A stretch of 39,168 nucleotides of DNA from Rhizobiaceae bacterium. GTDB lineage: Bacteria > Pseudomonadota > Alphaproteobacteria > Rhizobiales > Rhizobiaceae. The position numbers and the translations under genes were made by a program. Positions 32,091 through 39,168 of this stretch are shown here, piece by piece. The notes beneath the pieces were generated by a model. It was not told the DNA's origin. It worked only from the letters and a program-made list of their open reading frames with translations, and did no database searches. The DNA lies in assembly GCA_017644105.1 (NCBI GenBank), contig JAEPMD010000030.1, forward strand, positions 1 through 39,168. The letters run 5' to 3'. Numbering within the stretch: position 1 is the first letter of the stretch; the number at the start of each line of letters is the position of its first letter.

Positions 32091-32753
32091 CTACGTCGCG
32101 TTGGCAAGCTTGGCTCTAATGAACTCGCGCAATGAATTGCCGACATAGATCTCGTCAGCTTGTTGTAAATCATCGATCGTCAAGAATGCTTCCTCTGCCT
32201 GATTGGTCTCTAAGAGGTGCTGGCGGAAAATCCCGGGCAATAAGCCGCAATCAAGGTGAGGGGTGAGCAATTTGCCGTCACCTGTGCGGATGAAGATATT
32301 TGTAATCGTTCCTTCGCAGACCAGACCTTTTTCATTGCAAAGTATGACTTCATTGATATGTTCTGGGTCAAATTCAGCGCGTGCGGCCTGATAAACATCA
32401 CGCTGTGAGGTTTTGTGCCCAAAGAGCATATTTGTGGACTCAATTTGGGTTTGAGCAATCGCGATCGTCCATTGCGTGTCATCAGCTTGTTTTACAAATG
32501 GCACGACAGTCGTTTCGAAATGACCATCTTGAAAGAGTTCAAGTCGAACACGTGATGTCTCTTCAGGCTCAAAATCTAAAGCGTCAGCAAGCGCCTCTCG
32601 GTCGATATCAAACTCTAACAATTCGGCCGATCGCGCCATGCGATCAAGATGAGCGGATTTGCGGATAAAGCCATTCTTGGGCTCAAATCGAAGTGTTTCT
32701 ATGAGCGATAGATTGCCGCTAATTCCATGGCAAATTTTGCTTTGGTCAGACAT
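32091..32753 (-). CDS. Class IV aminotransferase / aminodeoxychorismate lyase-like (pabC-type)
   Basis: A 220-aa PLP enzyme of fold type IV. Next to pabB it most likely makes p-aminobenzoate from 4-amino-4-deoxychorismate for folate. The PLP lysine is Lys114 in MLFGHKTSQRDVY; other marks are NEKGLVCEGTITNIFIR and LLTPHLDCGLLPGIFRQHLL. Start at 32753 (ATG) overlaps the end of pabB by 55 bases in another frame; no later in-frame start codon is available before the conserved SLIETLRFEP, so the overlap is real. Translational coupling to pabB is likely. In other bacteria the two domains are fused in one protein, which fits this tight overlap. It is shorter than E. coli PabC (about 270 aa). Confidence 0.85.
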   Translation of the reverse strand: MSDQSKICHGISGNLSLIETLRFEPKNGFIRKSAHLDRMARSAELLEFDIDREALADALDFEPEETSRVRLELFQDGHFETTVVPFVKQADDTQWTIAIAQTQIESTNMLFGHKTSQRDVYQAARAEFDPEHINEVILCNEKGLVCEGTITNIFIRTGDGKLLTPHLDCGLLPGIFRQHLLETNQAEEAFLTIDDLQQADEIYVGNSLREFIRAKLANAT

Positions 32754-33874
32754 TCCTCATACTCCAGCTCGGCGGTTGACTCCAACGTCACACCACCACC
32801 CACGTTGAATTGCGCCGTATGATCATCATAAAGACTTATCGTGCGGATTGGCACATTAAACTGCATCACACCCATTGGATTGATCCAACCTATGGCACCG
32901 CAATAGGCTTCGCGCGGTGTTCGATCCTCAAGCTGACACAGAATTTCCATCGCGCGCATTTTCGGAACGCCGGTTACCGAACCGCAGGGAAAAATCGCGC
33001 GCATAATATCGGAAAATCTTGTCCCTTGACTGAGCTTGCCCCGAACCCGACTGACAAGTTGGTGAACGGTCGCATAGGTTTTCAGCTCATAAAGTTGTGG
33101 CACGTTCACAGAACCCGCTTCGCAGACATGGGAAAGATCATTGCGCAAAAGATCAACAATCATAACATTTTCGCTGAGGTCTTTATTGCTGGCTTTCAGT
33201 GCATCTTGAATGGCTTGATCTTCTGCCGGTGTTTTACCGCGCGGGGCGGTTCCCTTCATTGGACGAGATTCAATCCAGCCTTTTTGATCAATCTGGAAAA
33301 ATAACTCTGGTGAGCGTGATAGGAGTATCGGACCACCCAGATCGACATAGGCCGCGTGATTGACGGGTTGGATGTCTGCTAGCTTTTCAAAAAGTTCAAA
33401 CGGGTCACCCTGCCAATTGGCATTCATCGGAAAGGTCAGATTTCCCTGATAACAATCGCCAATTCGCATGTGATGGGTGAGGGTATCAAATTTTTGCCGA
33501 TAGGTTTCAAAATCCCATGCTGGCTCAGGTGCGCTGAAAGAAGAAAGCGCATTGCGCAGTTTTGATGAATCTTCGCCTAGTTCAGTCGAAGGGCCCTCAA
33601 AGATGCCAAAATGTGCCAGGTTTGCGCGACGTTGTTGGGGGATTTGCTTCCTCAGTTTGTGTTCAAAACAAAACCCGGCCTCATAACTCATATAGCCGGC
33701 AATCCAGTAACCCTTCGCCTGATAGGCTTCAATTGCATCAAACACTTCAAAGAGTTTGTCTGGCGTGTCTGCGTTTAAGATCTCAACAGGATTTCGGAAC
33801 GAAAGCGATGTTCCCGCGATCTCGTCTCGAAACAGGATTTGATGATCCGTCTGTCCGTTAAGCGTTGTTGTCAT
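32699..33874 (-). CDS. pabB: Aminodeoxychorismate synthase component I
   Basis: A 391-aa chorismate-binding enzyme that converts chorismate with ammonia to 4-amino-4-deoxychorismate. The conserved ESRPMKGTAPRG carries the lysine that in PabB attacks chorismate (PIKGT in E. coli), which separates it from anthranilate synthase. Other blocks: CYQGNLTFPM, MIVDLLRNDLSHVC, VHQLVSRVRGKL, FPCGSVTGVPKMRAMEIL and CGAIGWI. I place the start at 33874 (MTTTLNGQ), since the longer open frame (33943) runs through a terminator of the upstream fhs gene. It overlaps the class IV aminotransferase gene by 55 bases. pabA is not in the window. Confidence 0.92.
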   Translation of the reverse strand: MTTTLNGQTDHQILFRDEIAGTSLSFRNPVEILNADTPDKLFEVFDAIEAYQAKGYWIAGYMSYEAGFCFEHKLRKQIPQQRRANLAHFGIFEGPSTELGEDSSKLRNALSSFSAPEPAWDFETYRQKFDTLTHHMRIGDCYQGNLTFPMNANWQGDPFELFEKLADIQPVNHAAYVDLGGPILLSRSPELFFQIDQKGWIESRPMKGTAPRGKTPAEDQAIQDALKASNKDLSENVMIVDLLRNDLSHVCEAGSVNVPQLYELKTYATVHQLVSRVRGKLSQGTRFSDIMRAIFPCGSVTGVPKMRAMEILCQLEDRTPREAYCGAIGWINPMGVMQFNVPIRTISLYDDHTAQFNVGGGVTLESTAELEYEECLTKAKFAMELAAIYRS

Positions 33875-33890
33875 GAAGTGTTGGTCAATG

Positions 33891-33928
33891 ATAAAAATAA
33901 AACCTCCCGCCGGAGATGGCGGAAGGTT
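33891..33928 (-). terminator. Rho-independent terminator of fhs
   Basis: On the minus strand, arms AACCTTCCGCC and GGCGGGAGGTT (11 pairs, one T-G) around a 6-base loop, followed by TTATTTTTA. It lies 24-60 bases after the fhs stop and before the pabB start. Confidence 0.88.
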
Positions 33929-33951
33929 CAGTCTAAACAACATTGTTGTTC

Positions 33952-35628
33952 TTAGAACAAGCCCTCAATCAAGCCATCATCATTGAGCATGATCTGCTCA
34001 GCTGATGGAACACGTGGCAAACCAGGCATAGTCATGATCTCACCACAGATGACCACGATGAAGCCTGCACCCGCTGACAGGCGAACCTCACGCACTGGCA
34101 ATGAGTGACCAGTTGGCGCACCACGCAGGTTTGGATCTGTTGAGAATGAATATTGCGTTTTCGCCATGCAAACAGGAAGGTTGCCATAGCCATCGGCTTC
34201 CCAAGCTTTCAGCTGATCGCGAATTTTCTTATCAGCAAGCACTTCATCAGCGCGATAAATGCGTTTTGCGATTGTTTCCACTTTTTCAAAGAGAGGCATA
34301 TCATCTGGATAAAGCGGATGGAATGCAGCCATTTCGCTCTCGGCCATTTTAACGACCTGATGCGCAAGATCTTTTACGCCTTCTGAACCATGCGCCCAGT
34401 GCTTACAAAGGATCGCTTCTGTACCAAGGCTGGCGACATAATCCTTCACAGCTTGAACTTCAGCATCTGTGTCCGTCACAAAGTGATTGATCGCAACCAC
34501 AACAGGCACGCCGAATGATTTGACGTTTTCAATGTGGCGACCAAGGTTTGCGCAACCTGAATTGACCGCATCCACATTTTCTTCACCAAGATCAGCTTTC
34601 GCAACGCCACCGTTCATTTTCATTGCACGAACAGTTGCCACCAACACCACAGCATCGGGTGAAATGCCTGCCTTACGGCATTTAATATTCATGAATTTTT
34701 CAGCGCCAAGGTCAGCGCCAAATCCAGCTTCGGTGACAACATAATCAGCAAGTTTAAGTGCTGTTTTTGTCGCGACTACTGAGTTACAGCCGTGAGCGAT
34801 ATTGGCAAAAGGACCGCCATGCACAAAGGCAGGGTTATTCTCAAGCGTTTGTACAAGGTTTGGCTGCATAGCGTCTTTTAGAAGAACAGTCATAGCACCA
34901 TCTGCTTTGATATCGCGGCAGTAGACTGGTGTGCGGTCGCGGCGGTAAGCCACAATGATGTCGCCCAAGCGTTTCTGCAGATCGTCCAAATTGTTGGACA
35001 GGCACAAAATTGCCATCACTTCGGATGCCACGGTGATGTCAAAGCCAGCTTCACGTGGGAAACCATTGGCAACACCACCCAGAGAAGCTGTGATCTGACG
35101 CAATGCGCGATCGTTCATATCCATGACGCGACGCCATGCAATCCGGCGAATATCAATTTGCTGCTCATTGCCCCAATAAACGTGGTTGTCGATCATCGCT
35201 GATAATAGATTGTGTGCGGATGTGATTGCATGGAAGTCGCCAGTGAAATGCAGGTTCATGTCTTCCATTGGCACCACTTGTGCATAACCACCACCAGCAG
35301 CACCACCTTTCATGCCGAAACATGGGCCCAAAGACGCTTCACGAATACAAATAGCGGCATTTTTACCAATGGCGTTCAAACCATCGCCAAGACCCACAGT
35401 GGTTGTGGTTTTACCTTCACCTGCAGGGGTTGGGTTAATCGCCGTAACGAGAATCAACTTACCGTCTTCTTTGCCCTCTTGGGCTTTGATAAAATCGGCA
35501 GAAACCTTTGCTTTGTCATGGCCAAAAGGCAAAAGATCATCTGATGGAATACCAAGTTTTGCACCAATTTCTTGGATTGGTTTCTTATTGGCTTCGCGCG
35601 CTATTTCAATGTCGGTTTTAAAGGCCAT
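33952..35628 (-). CDS. fhs: Formate--tetrahydrofolate ligase
   Basis: A 558-aa enzyme that joins formate to THF with ATP to give 10-formyl-THF. The ATP site is [23 protein letters not shown]; further family blocks are [98 protein letters not shown] and [20 protein letters not shown] took MAFKTDIE at 35628 as the start because AGGGAG precedes it at good spacing; the frame runs open to 35766 without support. It is a single-gene unit with its own terminator. It gives one-carbon units in parallel with folD, as in methylotrophic or methyl-group-degrading alphaproteobacteria that demethylate betaine. Confidence 0.96.
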   Translation of the reverse strand: MAFKTDIEIAREANKKPIQEIGAKLGIPSDDLLPFGHDKAKVSADFIKAQEGKEDGKLILVTAINPTPAGEGKTTTTVGLGDGLNAIGKNAAICIREASLGPCFGMKGGAAGGGYAQVVPMEDMNLHFTGDFHAITSAHNLLSAMIDNHVYWGNEQQIDIRRIAWRRVMDMNDRALRQITASLGGVANGFPREAGFDITVASEVMAILCLSNNLDDLQKRLGDIIVAYRRDRTPVYCRDIKADGAMTVLLKDAMQPNLVQTLENNPAFVHGGPFANIAHGCNSVVATKTALKLADYVVTEAGFGADLGAEKFMNIKCRKAGISPDAVVLVATVRAMKMNGGVAKADLGEENVDAVNSGCANLGRHIENVKSFGVPVVVAINHFVTDTDAEVQAVKDYVASLGTEAILCKHWAHGSEGVKDLAHQVVKMAESEMAAFHPLYPDDMPLFEKVETIAKRIYRADEVLADKKIRDQLKAWEADGYGNLPVCMAKTQYSFSTDPNLRGAPTGHSLPVREVRLSAGAGFIVVICGEIMTMPGLPRVPSAEQIMLNDDGLIEGLF

Positions 35629-35885
35629 AATCAGCTCCCTAGATTTGTTGTTGGAGTGAATGTAGGCGCAGATATGCGAAATTACTTGCCTGAAAAAGAC
35701 AGTATTTAGATAATATAAGACAAATGGCAAAAATGCAGCGATTTGATGCTCGGTACAAAGTCTCACAGCCAGTGGCGGTTTTTTGGGATCGATAAATCAA
35801 CGAAATGTTTAAATAACAACTTGGATATATTTGGCAATCATGTCATCACTTTTTAAATGAGAAAGATACGTTGGAAAAAATCCTG

Positions 35886-36164
35886 ATGAAGATACAATTA
35901 AATGGCTATTTAGATGTCCCAGAAGAGCGTTGGGATGGCGTGATAAATGCGTTGCCAGAGCATATTGCGCTGACGCATGCGGAAGAGGGGTGTATCTCCT
36001 TTGACGTGATGCCCTCCAAAGATGTTGCGCATAGATTAATTGTCGCTGAGTTGTTTGAAGATCGCGCTGCGTTTGATGCTCATCAGACACGCACAAAAGC
36101 TTCGCCGTGGTTTGAAATCACAGCCGGTATATCACGAGAATATGAAATCACCGAGGTCGAATAG
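35886..36164 (+). CDS. Antibiotic-biosynthesis-monooxygenase (ABM) domain protein
   Basis: A 92-aa protein with the dimeric alpha/beta-barrel ABM fold (YgiN-like). Visible marks: LPEHIALTHAEEGCISFDVMPS, VAELFEDRAAFDAHQTRTKASPW and the final beta-strand SREYEITEVE. Members include quinol monooxygenases and heme-degrading or pure scaffold proteins; the reaction cannot be set. I start at ATG 35886; a TTG at 35871 in frame is an option. It is divergent from fhs, with 257 bases between starts, and I see no named element there. Confidence 0.8.
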   Translation: MKIQLNGYLDVPEERWDGVINALPEHIALTHAEEGCISFDVMPSKDVAHRLIVAELFEDRAAFDAHQTRTKASPWFEITAGISREYEITEVE

Positions 36165-36235
36165 ACCTTTTCATAACTAGCTATTGATCCTAATCTTGGC
36201 CTCCCGCAGTCATATGAGGTCGCATCATTCCTTTA

Positions 36236-36886
36236 TTGAACAAAATAACCTTTAAAACAGTGCTTGTCGTTCTGGGTTACATTGCCTTGATGGTAGGTGG
36301 CATTATGCTAGGCAATTGGATGTTTTCCTCGCTGAGGTTAGACGCGCAATCAGCATCAACTTTGCCAATCATTTGGCTATTGGTACCGGTCTTTATCATT
36401 TATTTCATCACGTCTGGCTTGCCCTTTGTACCGTCCTCAGAAATTGGCTTTGGGCTGCTCATCATATTCGGCGGTGAAATGGCGCCCATGATCGTGCTGG
36501 TTTCCTCTGCGGGGCTCATCACGTCGTTTCTTGTGGGCAAATATGTGCCAAAACGCAGACTGGCGAGGCTCTTAGAATGGTTTGGTTTGGAAAAAGCACC
36601 AAACTTCCTGATCCAATTGCAAGGCATGAGCCCGCAAGAAAAACTGGATCACATGATGCAAGGCGTGTCCAAAAGCTTTGCACGCTCCTTGATGACATAC
36701 CGCTATCTGGGGATCATGGCTCTGCTCAATATTCCCGGCAATGCGGTCATCGGCGGCGGCGGTGGCATTGCGTTCATGGCCGGAGTCACAGGATTGTTCT
36801 CGACCAAAGGCTTCGCAATCTCCGCATTCCTTGGGGTTATGCCGTATCCGCTATTTTTCTTTGTGGCTTGGTTGCTTGGCTATTAA
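36236..36886 (+). CDS. VTT/DedA-like inner-membrane protein
   Basis: A 216-aa membrane protein with about five or six helices (10-30, 45-68, 75-100, and three in the last 80 residues). Features that recall VTT-domain proteins are the amphipathic GVSKSFARSLMTYRYLGIMALLNIPGNAVIGGGGGIAFMAG block (read here in pieces: LLNIPGNAVIGGGGG) and a basic loop RRLARLLEWFGL. The match is loose, so the family is tentative. The start is TTG (36236) in the open frame; an ATG at 36287 would be possible but would cut into helix 1. A GAGGT lies about 16 bases before the TTG. Its end is 20 bases from the end of the convergent OsmC fusion gene. Confidence 0.6.
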   Translation: MNKITFKTVLVVLGYIALMVGGIMLGNWMFSSLRLDAQSASTLPIIWLLVPVFIIYFITSGLPFVPSSEIGFGLLIIFGGEMAPMIVLVSSAGLITSFLVGKYVPKRRLARLLEWFGLEKAPNFLIQLQGMSPQEKLDHMMQGVSKSFARSLMTYRYLGIMALLNIPGNAVIGGGGGIAFMAGVTGLFSTKGFAISAFLGVMPYPLFFFVAWLLGY

Positions 36887-36905
36887 AATAGCCAAGCATT
36901 AAGCA

Positions 36906-38138
36906 TTATTCCGCGAGCTTCGTAACAATCGCCGACTGCGATTCAAGTGTTTTGTGCACGGGGCATTTATCGGCTATTTTCAACATCTTATCGCGTGTTC
37001 CTGAATCAAAATCTCCTTCGAGTTTGATCTTCCGTTCAAAGCGGTCGATTTTACCGACAGTATCTTCTTCCAGATTGCATTCCGCGCAATCTTCAGCGTG
37101 AGTTTTGCTGTGGGTTACATTCACGGTGACACGATCAAGTGGGATCTTCTTGAAGTCTGCATACATACGAATGGTCATGGATGTGCATGCGCCAAGCGCA
37201 ACATTGAGATAGTCGTACGGGCTTGGGCCAGTATCATGACCACCAACAGAATCCGGCTCGTCAGCCATGAGCGAATGCTTGCCAACGCGGACGGAGTTTT
37301 GGAACTTACCATCTTTGGTTTCGCTGACTTCAGCGCCATCGATAACTGGGTTTTGCGCAGCTTTATAATCATAATCCACATAGCGCGTCGCCCAAGCAGA
37401 AATAACCTCAGCGACATAAGCGACATCTTTGCTATTGGAAAGCAGGTGATCAGCTGTGTCGAGTGAGACGAAACTCTTTGGGTGTTTTGCCGCTGTGTAG
37501 ATTTTCGCTGCGTTCTCAATTCCCACGGTATTATCGATCGGTGAATGCAGCACCATCAGCGCTTTGTTCATAGTCGCAACGCGTTCTTCAACTGTGATGG
37601 AATGTGAGCGGAGGTCTTTGACAAATTCTTGCTTAATGGTGAACGGACGGCCGGCAAGCTTAACCTCAGCAATACCTTTTTCTTCAATCTCATCCAGATG
37701 TGCACCGAAATTATGGATCACATGATCGGCATCCGCTGGCGCGCCGATGGTCGCAACAGCTTTGGCTTCGGGCACTTCGCCGGCAGCTGCCAATATTGCC
37801 GCGCCACCCAATGAATGGCCGATAAAGATTTTCGGCGCCTCATAATTGGCGCGCAGGAACTGAGCTGCTGCTAAGATATCACCAATATTCGACGTAAATG
37901 TCGTGTTTTCAAAATTCCCGGAAGACGCGCCTAGACCCGTGAAATCAAAGCGGAGCAGGGCGATGCCGCGTTTTGATAATTCATCAGCGATCTTGCGGGC
38001 TGCAAGAATATCTTTTGTACAGGTAAAACAATGGGCAAAGATCGCATAGGCATGTGTGGTGCCTTCCGGCAAATGCAATCTTGCAACCAGAGTTTCGTTG
38101 AGTGAACCTTCAAATTTCACATTTCTAACGCTTGCCAT
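36906..38138 (-). CDS. Bifunctional alpha/beta-hydrolase / OsmC-family protein
   Basis: A 410-aa two-domain protein of a known fused type. Residues 1-255 are an alpha/beta-hydrolase: nucleophile Ser109 in FIGHSLGGAA, acid Asp202 in LHSPIDNTVG and base His231 in LDTADHLLS. Residues about 275-410 are an OsmC/Ohr-like peroxiredoxin with the two redox cysteines Cys318 (ALGACTSMTIRMYA) and Cys392 (IADKCPVHKTLES); these reduce organic hydroperoxides in the family. Two more cysteines (DCAEC, 351-354) lie between. The fusion suggests hydrolysis of an ester and reduction of a peroxide on the same molecule or cell response, though this is inferred. It is a lone gene with no OhrR-type regulator next to it. 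Confidence 0.92.
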   Translation of the reverse strand: MASVRNVKFEGSLNETLVARLHLPEGTTHAYAIFAHCFTCTKDILAARKIADELSKRGIALLRFDFTGLGASSGNFENTTFTSNIGDILAAAQFLRANYEAPKIFIGHSLGGAAILAAAGEVPEAKAVATIGAPADADHVIHNFGAHLDEIEEKGIAEVKLAGRPFTIKQEFVKDLRSHSITVEERVATMNKALMVLHSPIDNTVGIENAAKIYTAAKHPKSFVSLDTADHLLSNSKDVAYVAEVISAWATRYVDYDYKAAQNPVIDGAEVSETKDGKFQNSVRVGKHSLMADEPDSVGGHDTGPSPYDYLNVALGACTSMTIRMYADFKKIPLDRVTVNVTHSKTHAEDCAECNLEEDTVGKIDRFERKIKLEGDFDSGTRDKMLKIADKCPVHKTLESQSAIVTKLAE

Positions 38139-38285
38139 AAAGCACCCCCAATTTGATTTCTATCCTGTTCGACAATTAGTCGTGTGAATCTCTTGGGATC
38201 TTATATGGCGTATTCGACACGCAATTGAAAATCACGTCTCTTCGCAAATCTGTGATGTGTTTGTGTGTATCTGAGAGGATTACGC

Positions 38286-39146
38286 TTATTTCAGCGCCTG
38301 TTTGCGAACTTGCATGCAGAATTCTTCAGGTTTAAGCGGTTTTGCCACGTAATAACCTTGGCCTTGATCGACACCAAGCTCGTTTAAGATCCGCGCCTGG
38401 GTTTCCGTTTCAATACCCTCAGCGATGGTTTGCATCTTCATGCGCTTGGCCAATTGCACGAGCATTTGTACAATCTCAGTCCCGCCATCATCTGAAATGA
38501 AATCAACGAATTTCTTGTCGATCTTCATGATATCGGCATTGAGATCCTGAATATATGACAATCCATTATGTCCGGTGCCAGTATCATCAAGCGCAATGCG
38601 GTAACCGAGTGCTTTGAGCGATTCCACAACGCCTGCAGCTTTATGTTCGTCTTTGATTTCCTGACGTTCGGTAATCTCTAAAACAATTTGTTCTGGTTTC
38701 ACACGGCTGTCAGAGACGATCGACGTCAAATCCATGATAAAGCCATCGCTCATTAAATCCTGTGGCGTGATATTGAAAGATACTTTCAAACTGCGATCAC
38801 GAATGAGGATATCATCGACATGATTGAGTGTTTGTTTGATGATCGAGCGCGTCATGGGCACGATGAGACCGCTATCTTCGGCCAGATTGATGAAATTCGA
38901 CGGAGGCACCATGGTGCCGTCTGGCTTACGCCAGCGCATCAATGCCTCACCGCCAATGATCTTTAAGTCTCTGAGATCAAACAATGGTTGAACGTAAGGA
39001 ACAAATTCATCAGCTTCAATGCCGCGTTTAATCTCGGTAATGGGGTTTTCAGGTCGTGCAAGCAACTGTGCAATCAAAAGCCCGAATAACAGACCTAATA
39101 TGCCTCCGCCGGCAATGAAGAAATTCTCATCTTCTCGGTTATGCAT
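38286..39146 (-). CDS. EAL-domain c-di-GMP phosphodiesterase, N-terminal part perhaps missing
   Basis: An EAL-type phosphodiesterase that should cleave cyclic di-GMP. One membrane helix (about 10-30, FFIAGGGILGLLFGLLIAQLL) is followed by the EAL domain. All catalytic marks are there: EALMRW, FNITPQ, VLEITERQ, the DDTGTG loop, IMKIDKKF, TIAEGIET and QGYYVAKPL, so it should be active. The usual CSS-type relatives have a large periplasmic sensor before this helix, about 200 residues longer. Here the frame closes upstream with TAG just past the TTG at 39161, so start is ATG 39146 or TTG 39161; another frame carries ...GVVAAARYA and stops at 39139, overlapping by 8 bases. Either a separate upstream gene or a frameshift; the window ends here. 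Confidence 0.75.
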   Translation of the reverse strand: MHNREDENFFIAGGGILGLLFGLLIAQLLARPENPITEIKRGIEADEFVPYVQPLFDLRDLKIIGGEALMRWRKPDGTMVPPSNFINLAEDSGLIVPMTRSIIKQTLNHVDDILIRDRSLKVSFNITPQDLMSDGFIMDLTSIVSDSRVKPEQIVLEITERQEIKDEHKAAGVVESLKALGYRIALDDTGTGHNGLSYIQDLNADIMKIDKKFVDFISDDGGTEIVQMLVQLAKRMKMQTIAEGIETETQARILNELGVDQGQGYYVAKPLKPEEFCMQVRKQALK

Positions 39147-39168
39147 AACGAGCTGCTGCAACTACACC

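Noticed and set aside
35629-35885. Possible folate (THF) riboswitch in the leader of fhs
   Set aside because: I could not find a conserved THF-riboswitch core or any strong hairpin before the Shine-Dalgarno; known examples are mainly from Firmicutes.

Overview
The window looks like chromosomal DNA of a marine- or host-associated alphaproteobacterium of the order Hyphomicrobiales (Rhizobiales) with moderate-to-low GC. The basis is the choXWV choline transporter in its rhizobial order, a CsgH-type curli chaperone (a form known from alphaproteobacteria), a bifunctional hydrolase/OsmC protein, a PCu(A)C copper chaperone and a TadG-like vWA protein. This placement is inferred from gene content only. 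I see no tRNA, rRNA, insertion sequence, phage gene or CRISPR array, and no gene-free stretch longer than 300 bases.

Left part (1-8,000): TadG-like vWA protein (-), DUF1993 protein, a 71-aa membrane protein, a periplasmic HtrA/Deg protease, a PCu(A)C copper chaperone (-), a frameshifted small secreted protein, a Nudix hydrolase (-), a GlxA-type AraC regulator and a nucleoside hydrolase. Centre-left (8,000-16,000): a giant DUF2339 membrane protein, the folD-phhB pair (-), small secreted proteins, a LysR regulator divergent from a small basic protein, a nucleoside-recognition (Gate) membrane protein and an unrecognised secreted protein. Centre (15,700-22,500): an RND efflux operon (lipoprotein adaptor, permease, small membrane protein) without an outer-membrane channel, an AEC transporter, and an FkbM methyltransferase with an N-terminal DUF4214 domain.

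Right part: choXWV (22,742-25,623) encodes a complete choline ABC importer and ends in a clear terminator. It is followed by a compact curli-like locus (25,826-27,310): a curlin-repeat protein, CsgH, and a second curlin-repeat protein, with terminators and an intercistronic stem-loop. The secretion genes csgG/E/F are not in the window. Next come a CDGSH-glutamate-synthase-like gene interrupted by one in-frame TAA, its divergent LysR regulator with a perfect 19-bp palindrome between them, and a 636-aa protein that joins a papain-like cysteine peptidase to a serine alpha/beta-hydrolase. The end holds folate and one-carbon genes (pabC-like, pabB, fhs), a monooxygenase-domain protein, a VTT-like membrane protein, the hydrolase/OsmC fusion and an EAL phosphodiesterase whose upstream part lies outside the window.

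Points most worth a second look: the peptidase-hydrolase fusion; the curlin/CsgH/curlin unit with its 13-bp intercistronic hairpin; two genes broken by a single small change (2-bp tandem contraction; one nonsense codon) that may be recent decay or sequence errors; and several start-site corrections supported by ribosome-binding sites and a terminator.
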